NCBI GenBank assembly: GCA_020047815.1
Contig: JAIFNG010000035.1
Coordinates: forward strand, 1-64,000
Reading direction: 5' to 3'
DNA length: 64,000 nucleotides
DNA from: Anaerolinea sp.
Lineage (GTDB): Bacteria > Chloroflexota > Anaerolineae > Anaerolineales > Villigracilaceae
The position numbers and the translations under genes are program-made. Position 1 is the stretch's first letter, and each line of letters opens with the position of its first letter. The notes below the pieces were generated by a model, which saw nothing but the letters and a program-made list of their open reading frames with translations, searched no databases and was not told where the DNA came from. Shown here piece by piece: positions 8,795-15,791 of the stretch.

Positions 8795-9850
8795 ATGCAG
8801 GCGCCTGTACATCATATTCTTGGCTTTGCTTCCATTGTGCGTGAACGCCTTTTACCGATCCCGGGCACGGTCCTTGTGCGCCTGCATCAAAAAGTTAACC
8901 CGAATGACGTGATCGCCGAGGCAAGCTGGGCGCGTGAGCATGTTCTACTGGATGTTGCCCAGAGGCTGGGCGTGAGTTCCGATGCGGCAGACCGTCTTGT
9001 AAAATGCAAAGCGAATGAGCGTCTTGTTGCCGGTGCTGAGATCGCCGTCGGCAGGGGACTTTTTCCGCGCAGCGTGGTTGCGCCGCGTGAGGGGCGGGTG
9101 ATCGTAGCGGGCGGCGGGCAAGTTCTGATGGAAGTGGGTGAATCGAAAATGGAGTTGCGTGCCGGTATCACCGGTACAGTGATTGAAGTCATTCCAAATC
9201 GTGGTGTGGTGATCCAGGCTGCAGGCGCATTGATACAGGGCGTTTGGGGGAATGGTCGAATTGATTCTGGTTTGTTGGTTAACCTTGCAGAACAACCCAA
9301 CAGTGTATTTACCGCCGGACGTCTGGATGTGAGCATGCGTGGATTTGTTATTTTGGGCGGCATGGTCAAGGATGCCGAGGCATTAAAAGCTGCATCAGAT
9401 CTGTCCATACGCGGATTGATCATTTCCAGTTTGTACCCATCGCTCATCCCGCTGGCGCGTGAGATGCGCTACCCAATTGTTGTGACCGATGGTTTTGGCT
9501 CCCTGCCAATGAATTCTGCAGCCTATAAACTGCTTAGTACAAATATCAAGCGTGATGTTACTGTAAACGCAGAGGCGCGTGATCGTTACAGCGGAGCATG
9601 CCCTGAAGTCATTATTCCCCTGCCCGTTTCATCAGCTCCGCCTGCCCTTCGTGAAGTGGAAACGTTTGCCCCCGGATCGCAGGTTCGGATGCGGCGTCCG
9701 CCTGCCATGGGGCAGATCGGTTCCATTGTCGTTGTTAAACCCGGATTAACCACGCTGTTGAGCGGCTTACGCGCTCCGGCGGCGGAAGTTAAACTTGAAA
9801 ATGGCGAAACGATCATCGCGCCTCTCATAAACCTTGAAGTTGTGGGATAA
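8795..9850 (+). CDS. Conserved protein with barrel-sandwich and KOW-like segments
   Basis: A 351-residue protein, no signal peptide. Residues about 80-150 alternate Gly-turned beta strands (VVAPREGRVIVAGGGQVLME, ITGTVIEVIPNRGVVIQ) like a barrel-sandwich hybrid fold. A Rossmann-like middle part follows (GFVILGGMVKDAEALKAA, GLIISSLYPSLIPLA, YPIVVTDGFGSLP). The last 50 residues resemble a KOW/SH3-like barrel (GQIGSIVVVKPGLTTLLSG, VKLENGETIIAPLINLEVVG). It starts three bases after the MutL-like gene and is the last gene of the operon. No enzyme activity can be assigned. Confidence 0.8.
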   Translation: MQAPVHHILGFASIVRERLLPIPGTVLVRLHQKVNPNDVIAEASWAREHVLLDVAQRLGVSSDAADRLVKCKANERLVAGAEIAVGRGLFPRSVVAPREGRVIVAGGGQVLMEVGESKMELRAGITGTVIEVIPNRGVVIQAAGALIQGVWGNGRIDSGLLVNLAEQPNSVFTAGRLDVSMRGFVILGGMVKDAEALKAASDLSIRGLIISSLYPSLIPLAREMRYPIVVTDGFGSLPMNSAAYKLLSTNIKRDVTVNAEARDRYSGACPEVIIPLPVSSAPPALREVETFAPGSQVRMRRPPAMGQIGSIVVVKPGLTTLLSGLRAPAAEVKLENGETIIAPLINLEVVG

Positions 9851-9950
9851 TACCCGCATTGTTGTTGTAAAATTAAGTCACGTGCCTTGAAATAACAAGA
9901 CATTCGGGATTATGAGCAAAAGTAATAAAAAATAACCAGGAGAGTGCTTG

Positions 9951-10532
9951 ATGTCTTTCGATGAAACCACCACAGATGATTTTGGAGAATCCCCGCTTCC
10001 AGAGGAATCAAATAACAATCGCACTTTTATGATCGCGGTTGGCATTTTAGGCGGGATAATATTGATCTCAGTTGCCTGCCTTGGCGCGGTGTATTTGTTC
10101 AGTCAAAACCGTGCGGCTTCGCAGCAGGAAGTCGCCATCAGTGCGGCTACTCAAACCGCCGCTGCTGCAATGGCAACTGTTGATTCTGCCTTGACAGCCA
10201 CGTTTGAAGCTGCCAGTTTCCCCACCACCACGCTCGTCCCTCCACCGACATTTACTCCGCCCGTGGCCGCTGCGTCTCCCACCAATACGCCTGATCCCTC
10301 GGTTCCTGTGGGACTGGCAGGTACGCAGGCCGCCGCTACAGCAACTGTAGGCGCTGCTTACACCAAAGCCGCTGCTGCAGAACTTACCGTGTTCCCCACC
10401 ACGACCGCCCTGGCAAACGGCGGTTTTGCTGATGATTATGGTTTGCCTGGTCTGGTAGTGATGGCTCTTGCCTTTGTGGTTGTAATTTTATTTGCCCGCA
10501 GGCTGAGAAACACGCCAGAAACAAACAGGTAA
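9951..10532 (+). CDS. Two-TM protein with Thr/Pro-rich extracytoplasmic linker
   Basis: A 193-residue protein. The ATG at 9951 has CCAGGAGAG about 8 bases upstream; a TTG three bases earlier is disfavoured. An acidic N-terminal tail of about 25 residues is followed by a membrane segment (about 30-50), an Ala/Thr/Pro-rich linker with PTNTPDPSVP-type sequence, and a second membrane segment (about 168-187) ending in basic RRLRN. The outside linker and two anchors resemble cell-surface stalk or anchor proteins, but no ligand domain is visible. It has its own intergenic region and a terminator at 10550-10585. Confidence 0.75.
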   Translation: MSFDETTTDDFGESPLPEESNNNRTFMIAVGILGGIILISVACLGAVYLFSQNRAASQQEVAISAATQTAAAAMATVDSALTATFEAASFPTTTLVPPPTFTPPVAAASPTNTPDPSVPVGLAGTQAAATATVGAAYTKAAAAELTVFPTTTALANGGFADDYGLPGLVVMALAFVVVILFARRLRNTPETNR

Positions 10533-10549
10533 ATTTCTTCTGGAAAAAA

Positions 10550-10585
10550 ATCAGGGCTATCCGCTAATTGGATAGCCCCTTTATG
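10550..10585 (+). terminator. Rho-independent terminator
   Basis: GGGCTATCC (10554-10562) pairs perfectly with GGATAGCCC (10570-10578), followed by CTTTATG. It lies 20 bases after the stop of the two-TM protein. Confidence 0.75.
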
Positions 10586-10776
10586 TTTAATCTGTTGATC
10601 CACCTCTGAAAGTCTCCTGCCAGCGAAGTAGTTATAATTCCATGGGCGCAATCACAGAAAATTCATAATAACCAAATGGCCCACTGTTACCCATTATTTG
10701 ACCGGAGAATCCTGTTTACCTATCTCATGATCACTTCCAAGTCGTGAACTGTCACCATCATTAAAAGGAGATTGAC

Positions 10777-11463
10777 ATGACAACAAAACTTACCTGGCAT
10801 GGACATGCCACACTCGGACTTGAAACGGGCGGATATAAATTAGTCATTGACCCCTTCTTTACCGGCAACCCAGCTGCTGATATTTCTCCAGCCGCAGTGC
10901 AAGCGGACTTTCTGCTTGTCAGCCATGGGCACGGAGATCACGTGGGTGATGCCATTGCCATTGCCAGGCGTACAGGGGCGACGATCATCAGCAACTACGA
11001 GATCGCCTCCTGGTTCGAGGGGCAGGGTGTGAAGAAAACGTACGGTCAACATTTGGGCGGCGGACACAAGCACCCATTCGGCTACCTTAAATTGACACTT
11101 GCTCTGCATGGCTCGATGCTCCCTGATGGCTCATACGGCGGCAATCCCTGCGGATTTTTGCTGACCACCAATGAGGGAAAGAAGCTCTATTTTGCGCAGG
11201 ATACAGGTTTGTTTGGGGATATGAAATTGATCGGGGAGGAGGGCCTGGATGTGGCGGTAATCCCCATCGGTGACAATTACACCATGGGTCCCAACGACGC
11301 CCTGCGTGCCGTCAGGATGCTGGAACCGAAGGTGGTGGTCCCCATCCACTACAATACCTGGGAATTGATCGCGCAGGATGCCGCCGCGTGGAAGGTGCGT
11401 GTGGAACAGGAGACTAACACGAAGGTGATCGTGTTAAAACCCGGCGAGAGTTATTCGGTGTAA
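10777..11463 (+). CDS. Metal-dependent hydrolase, UPF0173 (metallo-beta-lactamase fold)
   Basis: A 228-residue metallo-beta-lactamase-fold protein of the UPF0173/YtkL type. The metal motif HGHGDH is at residues 50-55, with further ligands likely in the DTGLFGDM and VVPIHYNTW stretches. The N-terminal THWHGHA-like beginning (LTWHGHATLGLETG) is typical. It is predicted to be cytosolic; its substrate is not established. AAAAGGAGATTGAC directly before the ATG is a good ribosome binding site. It appears to be monocistronic, with a terminator hairpin at 11625-11664. Confidence 0.93.
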   Translation: MTTKLTWHGHATLGLETGGYKLVIDPFFTGNPAADISPAAVQADFLLVSHGHGDHVGDAIAIARRTGATIISNYEIASWFEGQGVKKTYGQHLGGGHKHPFGYLKLTLALHGSMLPDGSYGGNPCGFLLTTNEGKKLYFAQDTGLFGDMKLIGEEGLDVAVIPIGDNYTMGPNDALRAVRMLEPKVVVPIHYNTWELIAQDAAAWKVRVEQETNTKVIVLKPGESYSV

Positions 11464-11624
11464 GTTCCCCTGCCCAGGAGCTCTTGAATGGAATTTCTAC
11501 GATTTTCATCCGGGCTCCTTGACCTGCGAAGCACGCATTGTGGAAAAGGGATGAGTACGAATAACCAATGAAAATAGGATAGAATGATTACAGCTTACTC
11601 AGTCTTTGCCGACGGTTTAAGTCA

Positions 11625-11664
11625 GACCCCTGTTTTTGCCTCGCCGCTGGACAGGGGTCGTTTT
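11625..11664 (+). terminator. Rho-independent terminator
   Basis: GACCCCTG (11625-11632) pairs with CAGGGGTC (11652-11659), followed by GTTTT. It lies about 160 bases after the UPF0173 stop and is the nearest terminator-like structure. Confidence 0.65.
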
Positions 11665-11813
11665 GTGTGAATCAGCAGCTCAGCAGTTGACTTTGTTTTT
11701 TTGTGGCTCCCGGAATTTTTTTGAAATATGCCTTCAAAATATAAATCATTTATACATAAACCTGATGATCAGGTTTTCAACTTCCAAATGAAGTTTTCCT
11801 AATCCTCACTCTC

Positions 11814-11822
11814 TGATAAAAT
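11814..11822 (+). promoter_or_regulatory. Extended -10 promoter of ettA
   Basis: TGATAAAAT forms TG-N-TAAAAT, nine bases before the ATG at 11832. There is no Shine-Dalgarno sequence in CACCCTACT before the ATG, so the transcript is probably leaderless. Confidence 0.5.
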
Positions 11823-11831
11823 CACCCTACT

Positions 11832-13502
11832 ATGGCAAATGAATCCCTTGTAATCTACTCCATGAATAAAGTGGGGCGCATTGTTCCTCCCAATAAACAG
11901 ATCCTGCGTGATATCTCGCTTGGATTCTATTATGGCGCCAAGATAGGCGTGCTTGGTCTTAATGGCGCGGGGAAGTCCACACTGCTGCGTATTATGGCAG
12001 GTATTGATAAGGACTATATCGGCGAAATCTCCGCGGCGAAAGGCTACACGGTCGGTCTGCTCGAACAGGAGCCAAAGCTGGATGAAACAAAAACAGTCAT
12101 CGAGGTTGTAAAAGAATCGGTTGCTCCCATTGTTGAAATGCTTGCGCGCTTCGATGAAGTCAACGCGAAATTTGCCGAACCCGATGCCGACTTTGACGCA
12201 CTTGTCACCGAGCAGGCCAAGTTGCAGGATCAACTTGACAAGCACGATGCCTGGAATCTGGATTCGCATCTTGAAGTTGCCATGGATGCGTTGCGCTGTC
12301 CTCCAGGCGATACACCGATCAAGATCCTGTCGGGCGGGGAAAGGCGCCGTGTTGCGCTAACCCGGTTGCTGCTCAGTGAACCGGACATTCTCCTGCTGGA
12401 CGAGCCCACCAACCACCTGGACGCGGAATCTGTGGCGTGGCTCGAACATCACCTGCGCGAATACAAAGGCACTGTCATCGCCGTAACGCATGACCGCTAC
12501 TTCCTTGATAATGTGGCAGGCTGGATCCTCGAACTTGATCGCGGCTATGGAATTCCGTGGAAGGGCAATTATTCTTCATGGCTTGAACAAAAGGAAGCCC
12601 GACTTGCGAACGAAGAGAAAGCCGAAAGCCAGCGCCAAAAGACCCTCTCGCGCGAACTCGAATGGATCCGCATGTCTCCCAAGGCGCGTCAATCCAAAGG
12701 GAAGGCGCGCGTTAATTCCTATGAACAATTGCTCGGACAGGAAGCCGAAAAGCGCCGTGAAGACCTGGAAATTTACATCCCCCCCGGTCCGCGCCTCGGT
12801 GACATCGTTTTTGAATTTGATGGCGTGACCAAATCTTTTGACGACCGACTCATTCTCGATGGATTTTCCGCATCCATTCTTCCCGGTTGTATTGTCGGGA
12901 TCATTGGCCCCAATGGCGCAGGCAAGACCACGTTATTGAAGATGATCACAGGCAAAGAAACCCCTGACAGCGGCACGATCAAGATCGGCGAAACCGTCAA
13001 GCTGGCGTATGCTGACCAGACCCGCACCCTTGACCCTGAGAAATCCGTTTATGAAGAGATCTCGGGCGGCGCAGACTTTTTGGAGCTTGGCAAACGGAAA
13101 GTGAATGCCCGCGGATATTGCTCCTCGTTCAATTTTGCAGGGGCAGATCAGCAAAAGAAAGTCGGCGTGCTCTCTGGCGGTGAACGCAACCGGGTCCATC
13201 TTGCCAAGACCCTGACCGAAGGCGCGAATGTTCTGCTGCTCGATGAGCCAACCAACGATCTGGATGTCAATACCTTGCGTGCTTTGGAAGAAGCTCTCGA
13301 GGAATTTGCAGGCGTTGCTGTAGTTGTCAGCCATGACCGCTGGTTCCTGGATAGGATCTGCACCCACATCATCGCCTTCGAAGGTGAATCGATCGCCAAA
13401 ATGTATGTCGGCAACTGGTCTGATTATGAAGAAATGATGGTGGAAAAATTTGGAAAAGATCTGCAGCCGCATAGAGTGAAGTACAGGCAGTTGAAGAGAT
13501 AG
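11832..13502 (+). CDS. ettA: Energy-dependent translational throttle protein EttA (ABC-F ATPase)
   Basis: A 556-residue soluble protein with two ABC ATPase domains and no membrane part, the normal size for EttA. Walker A motifs are GLNGAGKST (residues about 42-50) and GPNGAGKTT (about 358-366); signature motifs are LSGGERRRV (about 165) and LSGGERNRV (about 446); Walker B stretches LLLDEPTNHLD and LLLDEPTNDLD follow each. The linker with charged helices (about 240-320) and the arm region fit ABC-F proteins. The family binds the ribosomal E site and gates the first elongation step according to ATP/ADP ratio. A terminator follows at 13528-13553. Confidence 0.95.
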   Translation: MANESLVIYSMNKVGRIVPPNKQILRDISLGFYYGAKIGVLGLNGAGKSTLLRIMAGIDKDYIGEISAAKGYTVGLLEQEPKLDETKTVIEVVKESVAPIVEMLARFDEVNAKFAEPDADFDALVTEQAKLQDQLDKHDAWNLDSHLEVAMDALRCPPGDTPIKILSGGERRRVALTRLLLSEPDILLLDEPTNHLDAESVAWLEHHLREYKGTVIAVTHDRYFLDNVAGWILELDRGYGIPWKGNYSSWLEQKEARLANEEKAESQRQKTLSRELEWIRMSPKARQSKGKARVNSYEQLLGQEAEKRREDLEIYIPPGPRLGDIVFEFDGVTKSFDDRLILDGFSASILPGCIVGIIGPNGAGKTTLLKMITGKETPDSGTIKIGETVKLAYADQTRTLDPEKSVYEEISGGADFLELGKRKVNARGYCSSFNFAGADQQKKVGVLSGGERNRVHLAKTLTEGANVLLLDEPTNDLDVNTLRALEEALEEFAGVAVVVSHDRWFLDRICTHIIAFEGESIAKMYVGNWSDYEEMMVEKFGKDLQPHRVKYRQLKR

Positions 13503-13527
13503 GATATCCTTTGCAAAGCACTGTGGG

Positions 13528-13553
13528 AACCGTCCGAAAGGGCGGTTTTTTTT
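13528..13553 (+). terminator. Rho-independent terminator of ettA
   Basis: AACCGTCC, a GAAA loop and GGGCGGTT are followed by a run of eight or more T. This is a textbook intrinsic terminator 26 bases after the ettA stop. Confidence 0.92.
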
Positions 13554-13554
13554 A

Positions 13555-13583
13555 TTGACATTTGTAATATGTTGATATATTAT
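13555..13583 (+). promoter_or_regulatory. Sigma-70-type promoter of the GGDEF-RHH gene
   Basis: TTGACA at 13555-13560, a 17-base spacer and TATTAT at 13578-13583. It starts directly after the ettA terminator. Downstream, ATATGATAA occurs at 13590-13598 and again at 13603-13611 (13-base period), between promoter and start codon, and could be binding sites for the encoded ribbon-helix-helix tail. Confidence 0.75.
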
Positions 13584-13622
13584 ATACATATATGATAATA
13601 GTATATGATAAAAGGAGATACA

Positions 13623-14297
13623 ATGTCAACTGAACCCTCACTTCTTGACCCATTAACAGGGCTGATCAATCGCAAAGGCTTTGAAGAAAAATTAAAGGCA
13701 GCCATCCTGTATGCCCAGCAAAACGATCATCCCCTCACATTGGCTTTTCTGGACATTGACTTTTTTAAACGGCTGAACGATGGCATGGGACACGAAGCAG
13801 GTGATATCGTGATAAAAGCCATTGGCGATATCGTCCAGCATGTGGCGGGTGATAAGGCAATCGTATGCCGTTATGGCGGTGAGGAATATACCCTGATCTT
13901 TCCTGATACCGAACGTGAGCAGGCGTTCCTACTCGTTGAAAGTGCCCGCGCTGAAATTGATCAATTAAAAACCCTTTCTGATGGAAAAAAGAAAGTAAAC
14001 GCCCAGGTGACCATTAGTGGCGGTGTTGCGGCATTTCCCATCGATGCGCAGGATGAAAACGAACTTCTCCGCAAAGCAGATCAGGCATTGTATAAGGCAA
14101 AGAATTCAGGAAGAAACAAGATCGTTCTTTCGTATGAAGAGAGGATGGCTCCAAAGACCTCCCACTATACACTTACACAATTGGAACGACTTTCTGAGCT
14201 TGCAAGGGAGCAGGGCGTGGGTGAGGCTGTCCTGCTGCGTGAAGCACTCGATAATCTGTTGATCAAATATAAACACGCTTTTGCATCAAGAAAATAA
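13623..14297 (+). CDS. Diguanylate cyclase (GGDEF) with C-terminal ribbon-helix-helix-like domain
   Basis: A 224-residue protein. The ATG at 13623 is preferred over 13605 because AAAGGAGATACA precedes it. Residues about 8-170 are a GGDEF domain: DPLTGLINRKGFEE at the start, the metal-binding LAFLDIDFFKRLND, and the active-site variant GGEEY in CRYGGEEYTLIF. The usual upstream RxxD inhibitory site is not visible. It would make cyclic di-GMP from GTP. There is no sensory domain in front. After the cyclase, the last 45 residues (SHYTLTQLERLSELAREQG, then LLREALDNLLIKY) fit the strand-helix-helix pattern of CopG/Arc DNA-binding proteins. This domain order is unusual. The 5' leader has short direct repeats that could be its operator. 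Confidence 0.9.
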   Translation: MSTEPSLLDPLTGLINRKGFEEKLKAAILYAQQNDHPLTLAFLDIDFFKRLNDGMGHEAGDIVIKAIGDIVQHVAGDKAIVCRYGGEEYTLIFPDTEREQAFLLVESARAEIDQLKTLSDGKKKVNAQVTISGGVAAFPIDAQDENELLRKADQALYKAKNSGRNKIVLSYEERMAPKTSHYTLTQLERLSELAREQGVGEAVLLREALDNLLIKYKHAFASRK

Positions 14298-14493
14298 AAA
14301 TTATTTTGAGGATCGTGCAACAGATTCTTAATTCAACCTGTCATGCTGGCAGCAGCCTAAGAACCCAAGCGTCCCGATCGACGTAAAATAAATCCGATCG
14401 AGCGCAGATGAATTCCCGGTATTCTGGAATAAGTCTCATGGCTGGTGCGTCTTCAATGTGGATCATCTGAATTCCTTGTAATGCTAAAGGAGG

Positions 14494-14874
14494 ATGGTCT
14501 GTGGTTCATCGAAGTGGGTTTGGATCGTTCCATTTCTTTTTGCCTGACTGCTTCTGGGCTGCGTGCGATCGATGCGCAGCAGCCCATTGAGATCAGTGCG
14601 GGAAAGGAATTCAACATTATTCTCGAATCCAATCCCACCACCGATTATGACTGGGCGATTGTGGGCGAGTTGGATTAGAATGGGGTGGAGTATGTCAAAA
14701 CGGAGTACATCTCTACCAGTGACCCGAACCTGGATGGCGGCGGCGGGGCTGGACGTACAGACATTCAAGGCTGTCAACGCCGGCAGGACGCAGCTCACTC
14801 TTGGGTACTATTCACCTGCCAAAGACCCGGTGGTCCCGCAACAAACAACGATATTTACTGTTATAGTGAAGTAA
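14494..14874 (+). pseudogene. Decayed chagasin-family (I42) cysteine-protease inhibitor lipoprotein
   Basis: Pieces of one protein are spread over two frames. A signal peptide with a lipobox-like LLLGC is read from 14494 but interrupted by TGA at 14545-14547. The reading then continues in the next frame as IDAQQPIEISAGKEFNIIL and SNPTTDYDWAIVGELD, matching the NPTTGYxW loop of chagasin inhibitors, and stops at TAG 14676-14678. The same frame goes on with NGVEYVKTEYISTSDPNLDGGGG (read in two parts), and a further frameshift near 14745-14755 leads to LDVQTFKAVNAGRTQLTLGYY, matching the GGxG loop and final strands. At least four lesions make a working product unlikely, unless the assembly is wrong here. 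Confidence 0.7.
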
Positions 14875-14879
14875 ATAAA

Positions 14880-14910
14880 CAAGACGACCGAAAGGGGTCG
14901 TCTTTTGTTT
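14880..14910 (+). terminator. Rho-independent terminator after the decayed inhibitor gene
   Basis: AAGACGACC (14881-14889), loop GAAAGG, GGTCGTCTT (14896-14904), then TTGTTT. A perfect nine-pair stem lies six bases after the pseudogene's TAA. Confidence 0.85.
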
Positions 14911-14924
14911 ACAAGGAGGAAGAA

Positions 14925-15620
14925 ATGAAACGTCGTGTCCTGTTGGCAGGACTTATTACTATTTTCCTGTCGGCTTGTGCCTCGGCCACACCGGTCCCCA
15001 CGGCTACCCCCACTGTGCCCCTGTTGCCCACTTCCGTGCCGACATTTACCCCCACATCTGTGCCTGCCAGGGTGGATTTGCGTGTGGTAGCGGGGGTGGT
15101 CAATTGCCGGTTTGGACCTGGAACTGTGTTTGAATTGATCAATGAATTAAGCGAGGGACAGTCAGCGCGTGTGGTGGGCAGGAACGACGCCTCAACCTGG
15201 TGGTATGTCCGTGACCCCGGCAACCCGAATGGTTTTTGCTGGGTATCTGCCCTGGTAACTGCGGTAGAAGGCGAGGTGGAGGCTCTTCCAGTGATTCGAC
15301 CTCCTGTGGTAACGGTCACCAAAGCCACTTTACGCGCAGAGCCTGACCGGATTGTAGTGGGGTGTAATCAGTTCCCACAAACCATATTTCTTGAGGCCGA
15401 AATAACGACCAACGGTCCGACGTATGTTACCTGGAAATGGGAAGCCAGTACGGGGGTTTCATCCGAGCAGACCGTCCTTGTCTTTGAAGAAGCGGGGCCT
15501 CAGGTCATCAATGATTATTATCAAATCGGTGCGCCCAATGAATACTGGATCAAGCTTCACATTTTTTCACCCAATGAAATTATTAAGCAGGTGAATTTTC
15601 CCGTCAGTTGTACGCCATAA
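14925..15620 (+). CDS. Lipoprotein with SH3b-type domain
   Basis: A 231-residue exported lipoprotein. The ATG at 14925 follows ACAAGGAGGAAGAA. The signal peptide ends in the lipobox LSAC with Cys18. A Thr/Pro-rich linker (residues about 22-48) is followed by a bacterial SH3-like domain (about 50-110: DLRVVAGVVNCRFGPGT, DASTWWYVRDPGNPNGFCWV) that in other proteins binds peptidoglycan or wall polymers. The last 100 residues form an all-beta domain of unknown type. It lies immediately after a terminator, so its promoter is either within the terminator region or it depends on read-through. Confidence 0.85.
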   Translation: MKRRVLLAGLITIFLSACASATPVPTATPTVPLLPTSVPTFTPTSVPARVDLRVVAGVVNCRFGPGTVFELINELSEGQSARVVGRNDASTWWYVRDPGNPNGFCWVSALVTAVEGEVEALPVIRPPVVTVTKATLRAEPDRIVVGCNQFPQTIFLEAEITTNGPTYVTWKWEASTGVSSEQTVLVFEEAGPQVINDYYQIGAPNEYWIKLHIFSPNEIIKQVNFPVSCTP

Positions 15621-15750
15621 AGTCTTTTCATTCCCGGTTTGATTTTTTTAATTGAACATCGTTGGTGGAAAGTGCGGGGTATTGTGCGACAGAGGTAAAA
15701 AACAGGAACGGTTTTAAAACCCTGACCCATTGCCATATGATAAATTTTAT

Positions 15751-15785
15751 AAGAGTAGTACAGGAGATTTCCCTGCACTACTCTT
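15751..15785 (-). terminator. Bidirectional hairpin terminator between convergent genes
   Basis: AAGAGTAGT at 15751-15759 with CAGG pairs with CCTG and ACTACTCTT ending at 15785, a 13- to 14-pair stem. It lies 7 bases after the stop of the penicillin-binding protein gene (minus strand) and could also stop read-through from the lipoprotein gene. Confidence 0.75.
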
Positions 15786-15791
15786 ATCCTT

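Larger units (their letters stand above)
11464..11831. other. Intergenic region between UPF0173 gene and ettA
   Basis: No gene is seen in these 368 bases. The region contains the terminator at 11625-11664 and, at its right end, the ettA promoter. The rest is AT-rich without recognisable structure. Confidence 0.5.
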
